NCBI GenBank assembly: GCA_035578175.1
Contig: JAQMRL010000006.1
Span: 28,280,393 to 28,344,392 of the forward strand
Reading direction: 5' to 3'
Source: Catonia carolina
Taxonomy: Eukaryota; Arthropoda; Insecta; Hemiptera; Achilidae
Length of the DNA stretch: 64,000 nucleotides
A program made the translations under genes and the position numbers. The notes beneath the pieces were generated by a model. The model was given only the letters and a program-made list of their open reading frames with translations. It was not told the DNA's origin and did not search any database. Below, piece after piece: positions 45,225 through 56,201 of this stretch (positions are counted from its first letter, which is position 1; each line of letters begins with the position of its first letter).

Positions 45225-46482
45225 CCTTTATCCTGGTTTGGGCCGCTCTAAACGTGAGATGGGTGTTGAAGGCCATGTTCGTTCTGGGCAAAGTTCAACA
45301 TCTCGAAACAATGAAAACTTGAAAAAATCTGCCAAAAAATCAAGATCGACAAAGTTTCAGAAGAGATCGACAGGCAGGAGTTGGAGCTTGTGCCTACAGA
45401 TTTCGACTGAAGATTTGAAAATGAGGCATGTTGCCACTAAATTTGTTCTTTACCTTCTCAAATAAGACCAACAAAACATAAGACTGAATTTGAGTCAGGA
45501 CTTGAAAAACGCGATTGATAGTGATCCAAACTTTTTGACCAAAGTCATTAACCCTAGGGCCGGCAATCGTCGATTTTGAGACGATGTTACTGCTTCTTTA
45601 ACCGGTTGCGTCGCAAATCGGATTTGCTTCATAGCATTGCATTGCTGTCATTTTAGTTTTAATTTCATCTACAGACAGTGTTGCTGTGTTGTACAATAGT
45701 TTAGAAATGTATAAAATAAATTTTTATGTATAATACAATAGTTTTAGTTGCATATTCTGCTTGTGTTTCTCTGTTGAAACCAAGAGCTGAGGGCTGTTGT
45801 CCAAAAGCTGAATTTGGTTATTTCTTGGTTTACATGATGTGTTTTTGTATAAATTTTCTTCAGTTTTGAATATAGATTCATTTTTTTGGTTTTATTTTGA
45901 AATAAGCATTAAAAGTAACGATTTGTATATAATGAATTTTGAAAATAGAGCATAAGAAAGCTTTAAACAGAAGTGTCATCTGAAATTTTAGAAAAATATT
46001 TGTCTAAAAATTATTTTTAAATAGTTCCGGCATTCGTAAATGTTAGATTAAAATTTCAGTAATGTATTTATTCTATTTACCTAAATTTTCTTGTTATTTT
46101 GATGTTAGTGACAAGGTTTGTGATTTATAGCAAATTTTTAATGATTTCTTTACGGTTTGGTGACTAGAAATTCTCTGCCGGTCTAGAAAAATGTTATTGC
46201 CGGCTGTAGGGTTAAACGTGTTACGTTTATTACCCAGAAACCAAGCAAGCGTCAAGCCAGTGGAAGATTGATTGGGTTGACGCTTTAATGACGTTGCAGG
46301 CGGAACATGACAACAGTAAGAGAAACATAACACTGAGATAAAACGGTAACCTACAAATTGACGCAGTCTGGGCAGTTGTTTATAGAAGGTTTCTACTAAC
46401 CCCATATAGCGGGAGAACTCTCTACTACGTTTACAAACGGCAGCGCGTTCTCAGTCAGGTTTATTTTTGGGTCACTCCTAGT
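45225..46482 (+). pseudogene. Mariner relic M6 split by a piggyBac-like element
   Basis: Before the insert: GRSKREMGVEGHVRSGQSST, SRNNENLKK, ISTEDLKMRHVATKFVLYLL, then DLKNAIDSDPNFLTKVIN, a mariner N-terminal domain ending just before the first catalytic box. After the insert (from 46216) the same protein resumes as YYPETKQASSQWKIDWVDAL. The phrase GTGACCC-inverse near 46470-46482 may be its right terminus. Frameshifts throughout. Confidence 0.75.
45552..46211. mobile_element. piggyBac-like non-autonomous element
   Basis: 660 bp between two TTAA sites (45548-45551 and 46212-46215). The left end CCCTAGGGCCGGCAAT and the right end, inverse of CCCTACAGCCGGCAAT, form a 16-bp terminal repeat with two mismatches. 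TTAA duplication and CCC-starting ends are diagnostic of piggyBac. It has no transposase. Confidence 0.88.
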
Positions 46483-47620
46483 ATACAGATGTATAAGTAA
46501 CCTGAAATTTGACCTGGTGCATTGTTAAGTGAATTGATCGACCCCAAGCTTCAACAATTATTACAGAATTGATTAAAAAATATACATTAATGAATAATAT
46601 ACAATTTAAAAACATAAAAAATTAATTAATGAACACATGCATTACAAATCTTAATCTAATCCATAATTTTCTTAAAATCACAACAATACATTAAGTATTA
46701 AACATAAAATCCATTCAACAAAAGAATATAATTTCACGATTCTTTAAGACAAATATATACGGTAATTAATTCTACCAGATCATACAACATTTAATAGTGA
46801 TATTTATTGTAAATATACAATATATTTTTGTATATGAAAGAAACAATTACTATGATATAAAATCAAGAACATTTTACGACATTAATTTTTTTATAAATAA
46901 ATAAATAAATACATAAAAACTAATTTAAGAACTAAATAAACTATACGATAAATTTTTAACAATGATGATAACAAAAATAAAAATTTTCAAGTCACATTAA
47001 TAGAAAACAACAATAATATATTTACAATATATATATTTATATATAAAGATAAAGTTAATAGCACAGTTTTTAAGTTGAATAACATTAAATAAAATAAATA
47101 AAGTTTTACTTTCAGATGAATAGATATGAACATACCATTTAATATTTGTTAAAAAATTATTTAACACTGCGTTAAACTTAGAAGAATCAACATCAACAAG
47201 AAGCCAAAACATCTAATTAATTTACACATAATTAAACACATTACTTAATTTAAACATATTTCTTATTCTTAACACAAGTACTAACATTGTATATATTTAT
47301 ATTTAATTAAAGGAAGATTAATGTATGAACAATTGCAGTAGCAAAATTCTGTATAAATTTAGTAGAAAAAAATTCCAACTAAATTTTCATCATGAAGCTA
47401 CTACCATAAATTAGTTATGGTGTTTCTCAGTCTGTCATTAATTGAAATAAATCGTTAAATGGAAATAAATAAAATTTTGTTCATTTAACTTAATCGCTGA
47501 TTAAAAAGTAAACTTGTCTCTTGATCAAATAAAATAAAAATACTGATGAATTTGTGTAAAGTTAAAAAAGTTGAGAGAGAAGTTTAACATAAATTTTTTA
47601 TAAAAATAAAACATTATAAT
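46483..47620. other. AT-rich intergenic sequence
   Basis: No feature recognised over about 1.1 kb. Confidence 0.45.
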
Positions 47621-47621
47621 C

Positions 47622-47700
47622 TAGTCTATGCGGAGGTCACGGGTTCGATTCCCGGTCTGGAAATTTTCACAAGTCAAAATTCACTGTTCTTGATGGATTA
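47622..47700 (+). repeat. SINE-D fragment
   Basis: ATGCGGAGGTCACGGGTTCG with ATTCCCGGTCTGGAAATTTT and CAAGTCAAAATTCACTG matches the B-box half of the SINE-D at 62113-62246 (minus strand there). The A-box half is worn. Confidence 0.6.
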
Positions 47701-47731
47701 CCCGCCATAGTCGCTAATAATCATCTTTATA

Positions 47732-47900
47732 ATGCTGGCCGCATTGGCGTGGTTGGTAACGTGCTCGCCTCTCATCATGCAGTCTTGAGTTCGAATCCCA
47801 TTCAGGCGCGGCATATTTTCATACATTACAAAAGTTATTTCATCCTTCACTGTCTGCATTAGCAGTAATTGCAAAACAGTCGGATGTTAAACCAAAAAAA
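47732..47900 (+). repeat. SINE-C copy, type 2 head
   Basis: GGCCGCATTGGCGTGGTTGG, CTCATCATGCAGTC and B box GAGTTCGAATCCCATTCAGG, then the tail CTGCATTAGCAGTAATTGCA, ACAGTCGGATGTTAAACC and an A run followed by a short AT repeat. Confidence 0.88.
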
Positions 47901-48259
47901 AAAATATATATATATATAATACATCCTGCAGCCAATATTCAATCTTATTGTAAAAATATTAAATTTTTTATTGACCTGTTACAGCTGCTATATCACTTGT
48001 TTTTCCACCTTTTTTACTTCCTCTTGCCCTTTATAAATACATAAGGCAAGATAAAACAATACAAAAGCCTACTATTATTCAGGGAGAAAATATATCGACA
48101 AAGAACCACAAACTTTAAAAAGTGGTAATCTGTATTTGTTTAAAAATCTAAAAAAATTCTTGATTAATAAACATTTTATGGTATACAATAATTATTTTCT
48201 AAATATTTGTTTGTTTTAAAAGTAAATTTCTAAGTAAATACTAAGGTATATTGTGTATT

Positions 48260-48657
48260 TTTGTTGTTTAGGTCATCAGCCGAAAGACTGATTTGAATCT
48301 TTACAGGCTTTACTACGTAAAATGAGTAGTCAGGTGGTTTACCTTGCTTTTCTTACTAAGGGTAAAAGTATGCTTATCAGCATGCCAGACCCTCTAAAAA
48401 GTATCTACTTTCTATCCTGCAAATGACACCTTCACTTCATTTACTACAGGGTCTGGCTGTATAATGATGAAATTCATCACTCTCAGACGAGATAACTCTG
48501 ACTAGTGTCTTTTACACCTCTACCTCTTCTGTTCTTAAAACCTTCAGTCATATAATTGACTACCATGTGATAAGAAGCAAAACTATTTTTTGTAGCCCTG
48601 GAACTAGCAGATGGAGTGAAAATAATTTAACACTTCACCTGCCTGTTATGGGAAATT
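48260..48657 (-). repeat. SINE-A full-length copy with duplication
   Basis: The plus strand runs from TTTGTTGTTTAGGTCATCAG to CTGTTATGGGAAATT. The 10-bp duplication ATTGTGTATT (48250-48259 and 48658-48667) is exact. Confidence 0.92.
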
Positions 48658-48810
48658 ATTGTGTATTATTGGGTAAAAATTATTTTTATGTTAAACTCAG
48701 CCCATAAATTTTGTAGAGTATGCTACAAAAAATGGAGTTGGATGTTTTTACCTATGGGAGGGAGTACAATGGAACAAAACTAATTTATATAGTGTTTATT
48801 TTAAGGAGCC

Positions 48811-48972
48811 GGCCGCATTGGCGTAGTTGGTAACATGCTCGCCTCTCATCATGCGGTCTTGGGTTTGAGTTCCATTCAGGCACGGCATATATTCATACGT
48901 TAGAAAAATTCATTTCATCCTTCACCGTTTGCATTAGCAGTAATTGCAGAACAGTTGAATGTAAAAAAAAAC
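48811..48972 (+). repeat. SINE-C copy, type 2 head
   Basis: GGCCGCATTGGCGTAGTTGG, B box GGGTTTGAGTTCCATTCAGG, then the tail GCATTAGCAGTAATTGCAGA, ACAGTTGAATGTAAAA and an A-rich end. Closely related to 47732-47900. Confidence 0.87.
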
Positions 48973-49632
48973 AAATTAACCTGTTATTTTTAGTTGTAGT
49001 TGTTGTTTTGGTGTATTTTGACATTTTACACAAAAACATTACTTACTTAAGAAATGCATATTAATCCAATTCATAAAATTTGATTTTGCACATGTCAATA
49101 CCTAATGAGATATATACATCATTATTTGGGCCAAATGCTTCAATCTTGTCATGGACAAATTTGAAAATCGGTATACAGATTCCTAAACAAATTCATCAGT
49201 ATTTACAGACTAACAGGAAAAATATTTCATGGATTTTAATAAAATATCAATAATTTTAACATTGTAAAATCAAACTCAAGAAATAATAAATTACAATGAA
49301 AATCTAATAACTTCTAAAATTAATTAATACAAAATAATTTTGAACAAATATGTACATAAGTTTTACAATAATTTTTAGACAAACTCAACAAATTTATTTA
49401 AAAAAATATAAGCTCAGAACATCACAGTTTTACATCTAAATTAAATTTCCAGGAGATTTGTTAAGATAATTCAATAAGTAAATACAATTTTAATCAAGTA
49501 CAATCATGGTTTCATTAAAAAAAAAAAATTTAATAATATTTTAGATTTTTATACATCATGGGTGTACTGGTAAAACACATTAAAACAAAAAATTCCTGTT
49601 TTGTACAGGTAAAATCTCGTAAGTCCCTTAAC
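48973..49632. other. AT-rich intergenic sequence
   Basis: No feature recognised. Confidence 0.45.
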
Positions 49633-49967
49633 GCCTTTTCCCACGATGCTAGTTTACTAGTTGCTAGTACTAGTAGGACCTACTAGCGCACCAGTAATGG
49701 TTTCCACGGAGCTAGTTAATTATTGCCAGTGCTCTGAAAACTTTATGTGAGTTGAATTGTGTATTGCTGCACAAAGTACAGCTTACTAGCAAAGTTTCCA
49801 AACGTTCACACTGAGCTAGTTTACTAGCGTTAGACAATCACGTGACCTTTTCTCCTTTACTAGCTCTAGTAAAATCAAACATGTTCAAAGTCACTAGCCC
49901 TTTAACAAAACTAGCAGCTAGTTGTTTATTCTCATGAAGCTAGTGAACTAGCATCGTGGGAATAGGC
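49633..49967. mobile_element. CTAG-rich MITE
   Basis: 335 bp with terminal inverted repeats of about 25-30 bp. The left end GCCTTTTCCCACGATGCTAG and the right end, inverse of GCCTATTCCCACGATGCTAG, extend with GTTNACTAG. More than a dozen CTAG words (GCTAGT, ACTAGC) are spread through it on both sides. The flanks AAC/ATA do not give a clear duplication, so the superfamily (Harbinger or hAT) is open. Confidence 0.75.
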
Positions 49968-50284
49968 ATACAATGTATTTTACATGACACATTTATTTGT
50001 AAAGTAAATGACTTTTTCAGTAACAAAATCCTCGTATTCTTAAATTATGACTTTAGTGTGTAGAATGGAGACTTTTAGGATGTTTTTTCACAATAACCAA
50101 AAACGGTATTTTTACACCCATGATATAATTTAATTTAAGCAGTTTATCAAGTTTTTTTGTTTTTAAAATTTTGTTAGATCAATGTCATTAGATTTAAAAC
50201 AAAATAAAAAATACAACTGAACATAAAATAATTAATCATAATAATATCAAATATCCTGGATCTTCCTACAAAAGATTTTGACAG
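49968..50284. other. AT-rich intergenic sequence
   Basis: No feature recognised. Confidence 0.4.
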
Positions 50285-50399
50285 TACAGTAAAACCCCGA
50301 TTGTCCGTTAGAATCGGGAAGCCGAGTGATGAATAAATAGGAAAGATGAATTAAGCAGAAATAAATAAAGAAAACTTGTTATAGTTCTGATATTGACCT

Positions 50400-50690
50400 A
50401 TTGGGTTGGTTCAGAGGTATCAATTTATTGCCGTGAGTCAGCTGTTTAAGAGCTGATTTTCAGATAAAGGTTCTTGGTTCAAATCCTAGTCAAGGTAGTT
50501 ACTTTTTACATGGATTTGAAAACTAGAGAGTGGTTACCGGTATGCTTTGATGATTGGAGTTCAATTTACTACACTCTCTCAGGAATCATCGGCCTGAGTT
50601 TGTACAAGACTACACCTCATACACATCCTCATCCTCATGTTTTGGGTTAATTATTGTTCTAACTTGAACACATTGCAAAGTCACACAGCT
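50400..50690 (+). repeat. SINE-B copy
   Basis: tRNA-like head ATTGGGTTGGTTCAGAGGTA with B box GGTTCTTGGTTCAAATCCTA. The body follows as CATGGATTTGAAAACTAGAG, AGGAATCATCGGCCTGAGTT and GTACAAGACTACACCTCATA, then an end near ACACATTGCAAAGTCACAC. The same body occurs at 59004-59195 and 59226-59562. Confidence 0.82.
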
Positions 50691-50725
50691 ATTCTTTATT
50701 TATAGAGTAATAAACACATTACTGC

Positions 50726-51115
50726 CTACAACAGGCAGGCATGTGGAGTGTTAAATTATTTGCACTCGATCTGCTAGTTCCAGTGCTTCAAAAATAGTTC
50801 TGTTTCTTATTACATGGTCAGATAATTATATGACTGAATGAAGCATTCAACAACAGAAGAGGTGTAAAAGACACTTGTCAAAGTTATCTCCTCAAAGAGT
50901 AATAAATTTCATTAAACAGCCAGACCCTGTGTTGAATAAAGTGAAGGTGTCATTTGCAGGTTGGACAGTAACAGGTTTTTAGAGGGCCTGGCATGCTGAT
51001 AAGCATACTTTTTCAATTGGTGAGAAAGGCATTGGTAAAACACCTTAATCCTCGTTTTACTTAGAAAAGCCTCTGGATATTCAAATGAGCATTTCCGCTG
51101 ATAAACTAAACAACA
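50726..51115 (+). repeat. SINE-A full-length copy
   Basis: TGCCTACAACAGGCAGGCAT to the GCTGATAAACTAAACAACAA end. The 3' hairpin is altered (GAGCATTTCCGCTGATAAAC). No clear duplication. Confidence 0.88.
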
Positions 51116-51164
51116 AGTTGTGACGGACAAAATGGAATGACGGATCATTGGGAGTTTACTGTAC

Positions 51165-52160
51165 CTCAACTGAAATCATTCCATGTTACTCCATTCATCC
51201 ATTTTGGTATACATATCAATTTCCCTCCTTTTAATAAAAAATACTTTGCATTCATATCACGTAAACAATTTATAACATTAATTATATAAATTTTTGATGG
51301 GCTACTGCAATTGAAATAAATTTAGCAATACCCAATAAATACAATGAAAATAAATGTGATGTGTATAATATTTGAACAATTTGTTTATTTTAAATTGTAT
51401 TAATTTAAATTTGTAGAAATATATGTTTTCAGTTACCTCAATTTTTTTTTTAATAATATTAAAATAGTTAAATGTATAAATATATGAAATCCAGTATATA
51501 TTTAAGCGTATCATCAGTTATCGTACATTCCTTAAAAATAAATAATATTAAATAATACCAACATACATTATAAATAATGTTAATTTAATGATTTTTTTAA
51601 ATGTTTTATAATACTGGAACTCAATGTACACTGAAATATTAAAAATTGTACCAAAAAAATTAAAAATTGTTGTACGTTTTTTAAAAATGGTTTCTTTTGT
51701 AAAAAATTCAAATGTTAATCTAAAGATCCTTCGTTCAATTCTCATGTAGGGTCTGAAATTTTTTAACCCAACCACATATATAAAATATTCTAAAAATCAC
51801 CACTAGTAGATCTAGGATTATTTTTTGGAAGGTAAAAGTGGGTTAGATCAACCTCCCACACACTGACAAACCATTTTCAGGTAATTTACGAGTGTAAATT
51901 CTTCACGTTAGCAGTTTAAAATTTAAATCGTTATACATTCAAATATTCAATTAATTAGCAGACACTCCTGGGAGATATCATCCAGGGTATTTGCTCCATT
52001 TCACTGTACCCTAGATCCCTGCAACTCACGTTAGTTGCTATAAAATATATGGTTTGAATTTAAATAAATAACACATATTTAAGTTAAATGGTTAATGAAT
52101 TTAACTTAAATAAATCCTTATAATGCATCCTGCAGCTTGAAATTAATTCTATTTCATATA
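51165..52160. other. AT-rich intergenic sequence
   Basis: No feature recognised over about 1 kb. Confidence 0.45.
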
Positions 52161-52165
52161 ATAAA

Positions 52166-52450
52166 CTAGCAGACCCTGTGGCTTTGCCTGCGAAACATGT
52201 GTTATCAATTAAAAAAAAAAAAATGTAACAGATATTGTGTAGCAGCTAGTCGCCTGTATAATCCAATATGTATATACACATATATATATACACACACACA
52301 CACAGTTTTGACAAACTACCCGTGTAAGTCTCTTGTTTGTCTTTATGTACTTTAACAATAGTACACAACACACACAAAACGACGTTTTAATAATTTACCC
52401 CGCATACGTCTCGTCATCATCTACTTCAACAGCAATACGAACTCACATGT

Positions 52451-52518
<68 letters not shown>

Positions 52519-52696
52519 GTTTAAGAAAATCTTCATTAGGGCCCTTAGGGTTATCATTTTTGAAAATTTAAAAATAAAATATTGTTATGAATATAAATAC
52601 GAATATACTGTCAAAATTTCATGAAAATCCGTCCAGCAATTTTGGAAATTAGCCTGCACAAAAAACACACTTCGTCTTTATAATATTAGTATAGAT
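52166..52696. repeat. Interspersed repeat of unknown class
   Basis: The left edge ACTAGCAGACCCTGTGGCTT and the right edge ATCCGTCCAGCAATTTTGGA...TTTATAATATTAGTATAGATT resemble edges of a dispersed repeat type common in insect genomes. The middle holds CA repeats. There is no coding sequence and I cannot name the class. Confidence 0.5.
52450..52510. repeat. (AC)n microsatellite
   Basis: About 30 AC dinucleotides with two CGC interruptions. It creates a spurious His/Thr reading frame. Confidence 0.95.
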
Positions 52697-52737
52697 TTAT
52701 GCAATAAATTTCTATAACTTTTTTAAACTGCCTTGAT

Positions 52738-52880
52738 TTTTTTATTTATTACTTACACATGTTTCAGTGGATCCACCATCATCAGAGTAAATAATATCAT
52801 TTGAAACTAAAAAATTCAAATGATATTATATACTCTGAAACGGTGGATCCACCGAAACATGTGTAAGTAATAAATAAAAA
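52738..52880. repeat. 143-bp foldback abutting R900
   Basis: Arms 52738-52805 and 52812-52880 are inverted copies, including TTACTTACACATGTTTC and GTGGATCCACC, with a 6-bp loop. It ends where R900 begins. No TIR-type transposon signature or target duplication noticed. Confidence 0.85.
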
Positions 52881-53790
52881 TCTGGCGTGAAACACTCACA
52901 CAACTTTCTCTTGCCAATGCAAATAATTAACAATATAATCTAACATTAGTAATAAAACATTAGAAATAAAAAAAACTAACCTCAAAAACATAACCTTATT
53001 CTAATTATGAGTGAAAGACGCAAAATGAAAATCGAACTCAGTTTGGCTTAAAAATACGGAAAATCACTCTTTCACGCTAAACTAGGCTCTGTAGAGAAAA
53101 ATGCTTTAAATAAAAGTTGTAGATCTTTTAATTTCCTATAAATTTGATTATATAAACTTTTGTCGTAAAATGCGTACTAAAGCCGAAATCTTAAAAAAAT
53201 CGATTTTTCACACGTTTTCGTGAGAAAAAATCAGAAAATCGCTAATTACTGCTAAACTAAGCGTTATACAAAAAAATGTTTGAAATAAAAGTTGTAAAAT
53301 TTCAAATTCTCTACAACTTTTGTTATATAAATTTTTGCGCTAAAATGCATATTAAAGCCGTAATCTAAAAAAAACAACGTTTTTACGTGAAAACAGCCTC
53401 ATTAAGAATTTCAGCAAACATGGCGCCTACCCTATCTTGTAGAGAATAAAAAACTGAATAAACCAGGCAATTTTAAAAAAATCGTAGGACCAGTTTTTGA
53501 GAAAATCGCAAAAAAGGGAAAAATTATACAAATAAACTACTACTTCCGGTTGACCGATTTTGATGAAAATGTTCGTGTCGGGTCCGGTAGTGGTATGTAA
53601 CTTAAGTTTCAAGTTCGTACGATGTTCCGTTCTTGAGATATTCTGTTCACACACAGACCAATCGCTAAAAACATGTTTTTTGGGTTCAGGGGGTCTGAAA
53701 ACGTATAGATCCGGTGAAAACTCGATTTCGAAAAATCGACATGAAAACAATACTTTCCTTCCTATATATTCATACAGGCAAGAGAAAGTA
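52877..53790 (-). mobile_element. R900 Helentron-like repeat, full copy
   Basis: From AAATCTGGCGTGAAACACTC to CATACAGGCAAGAGAAAGTA in minus orientation. On the minus strand a 123-codon frame (53798-53427) keeps NISRTEHRTNLKLKLHTTTG and PDTNIFIKIGQPEVVVYLYN, as in other copies. Confidence 0.78.
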
Positions 53791-56200
53791 AAAATCAAGA
53801 CAGCGTAAAATAAGTTAGTGAAATTTTATTGTATAAATTTATTATATGAAATAGAATGAATTAAACTATATGATGTAATGTGGTACATAAGCTATGAAAT
53901 GCCTGGAAAAGGGCCCTAGAACGAGATAAACTGAAACAGAGGGGAGCAAAGACATCTGCCTGTCTGCTGTTGATACTGTTCTAGTTAAGAAGCACTGCTT
54001 CATATGTTTGAATGAGATTATTAATAAAAACTACATTAATTACTTGAACTATAAATTATCTGCAGATTTTTGTCAATTTGGCATGTGCAAACTAAAATTG
54101 TTGATTACATAAGTCAGTGTTTTCAATCAATTCCAGTATTATTAAAAACATTTTAAAATAACCCAATCATTTTAGAAAAGTTTAAATAAATTTTTAATAC
54201 CACAAATCTGGAACAACAATCTGTAAACAGAAAATGTTTAAAAATGTAATTTATATATTTTTTTATTTTATTTATTTTTTTTGTAAATACTTACGGTTAA
54301 ATTTTCATTTAGAAATACTACGAAATTCATTCAACCAAAGTTTAACAAATATGTTTATATGTTGCTGCCAATTAAAAAGTTTCAACATGGAGGAGAGACT
54401 ATTTTATAAAGCATATTATCATTTAGAGGTTTTTTGTAGATCAGCGATTTATTTGCATATTGTAACACAATAGTAAAATAGTTGCATAAATGGAACACAT
54501 AAATTGTTTGCGATTAGTTTAAACAATACTTATGAAATTATTAAAAAAAATAACTATGGACAGTTTCTGTAGTATAGTGGTAGCAAAGTAGACTATAAAG
54601 CAGAAGATCATATGTTCAACTTCCAATTTTTTTCAAAACTTTCCGAAATCAGTTTAGAAAAAGCACGGAAAAATAATAAAAATGTAGTCAACATTTATAT
54701 TTGATATTTACAAGAATTTATCTTCAGATAATTAATAAAAAGGCAAAAAAAAATTTGAGTAGAAGTCAGATTTCATTTGTTCCAGATATTGTCCACAACA
54801 ATAGACGTAAAATTAATTAAATAAATTTTTTAGAGGGTTCCATCACCATACAAAATCAGAAACTTAACCTATTCATATGAATAAATGCAGAACGTTCAAA
54901 TATTAGGCAATTTCTTTGAAATTGTAAATTAGTATTAATATTTGAATTGTTTTTTTAGACCAAAATTTGAAAGGTAGAAATTATTAATGAATAGAAGAGG
55001 TGGAGTCTGGTCGCTGTCTATAGACTTTAGCTGAAAGATGTGTAAGTGAATAGTCAATATCTTGTTTGGGGCGAAAAATGTTAGACTAGGTACTTAAGAA
55101 TTAAATGGTGGTTTAAATTAGCGCATATTCTCTAGAATGTACCATGAAAACTAACATAACACTAAAAATGTCACTCTTCTTGTTTAAATATGGTTCACTT
55201 CAAACGCAAATTCTGTCACTTCTCGAAATGAGCCATTTTTTCTTTACGAAAATTAAAAAAAGAAGCTATTATAATCAGAACTTTTTTCTTAATAAACCAA
55301 AGACTCAAGCACTTCATATTAAAACTGAAGTGAAAATATGATGCTCTTCTTGATAGTCACGGACATCAATTACGTGGGAGGAAATTGACATCAGTGTGCT
55401 ATGCCGTTCAGATCAGTAAATTCAACTGTGACATTTTTCCTGATAAAAATATACGTTTGGAAATAATAGCAATAACAAACTCAAAATCATGAGTTTCTGA
55501 GTTGTGACACTTTTCTTACAGACTAACGAACAATAGAGAGAATGCGCTAAAATACTACGACCGTTTCATTTATGCAAAATCTAGCCACCCATTTTTAGCT
55601 CCAAACAGAGGTCCTCATTTAGCGTGAATCTTTCAGTGAAGGTCCAAAAACAAGCGTCCAGGTTCTAATTTACTCGTTTTTTTTATTAAAATCTGTAAAG
55701 ATTCAAAACAACCTTTCAAATACAAATCTTCACAAATAACAAAAACGTATTTCATATATATTTGAAAGCATGTTGATAGTACCCTCCAAGAAATGGAATT
55801 CCATTAACAAAATCTAAGTCATCATCATTTTTTAAATAACTGTAAAAATAAAACAAATTAAAGAACAATAATTATTCTACATACAGACCAATTTAATGAT
55901 TTCAAAATTTTTTAATTTGGAAAAATTGGTGTTACATTTACGACGTCAATACGAACGATTAGTTTACTACATAAATATTTATGTATAATATTTTCACTAC
56001 AAATTAAAATTCGTACATAAAAACAAATTTTATGTACAGTATATGAGATTTTATATAAAAATACACTTATTAAATATTCTGTTATTATTTAAATATTAAT
56101 AAAACTCCATGTATAGAGTGTATCTAAATTATTAGAAATATATTTTTTCTTTTAAAATATCAATGTATAATAATTGTGGTAAATTTTATTAAACCTATAT
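53791..56200. other. AT-rich intergenic sequence
   Basis: About 2.4 kb with no convincing gene. A tRNA-like remnant (54563-54628) is listed separately. Short frames at 54234-54473 and 55144-55341 have no recognisable motif. Confidence 0.45.
54563..54628 (+). other. Degenerate tRNA-like sequence
   Basis: TTTCTGTAGTATAGTGGTAG (A-box-like) and GATCATATGTTCAACTTCCA (weak B-box-like) are spaced as in a tRNA. The acceptor stem does not pair well, so it is probably a pseudogene or SINE head. Confidence 0.4.
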
Positions 56201-56201
56201 A

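Larger units (their letters stand above)
50287..51161. mobile_element. Pogo-like element P2, filled with two SINEs
   Basis: TA-flanked. The left end CAGTAAAACCCCGATTGTCC and the right end, inverse of CAGTAAACTCCCAATGATCC, give it the same terminal design as P1. Only about 160 bp of the 875 bp is the transposon itself. The rest is a SINE-B and a SINE-A inserted one after the other. Confidence 0.78.

Noticed and set aside
52333..52524. His/Thr-repeat reading frame
   Set aside because: Translation of an (AC)n microsatellite.
54563..54628. Candidate tRNA gene
   Set aside because: The A box is fair, but the B box and acceptor pairing are poor. More likely a pseudogene or SINE head. The same holds for 28072-28137 and 40290-40335.
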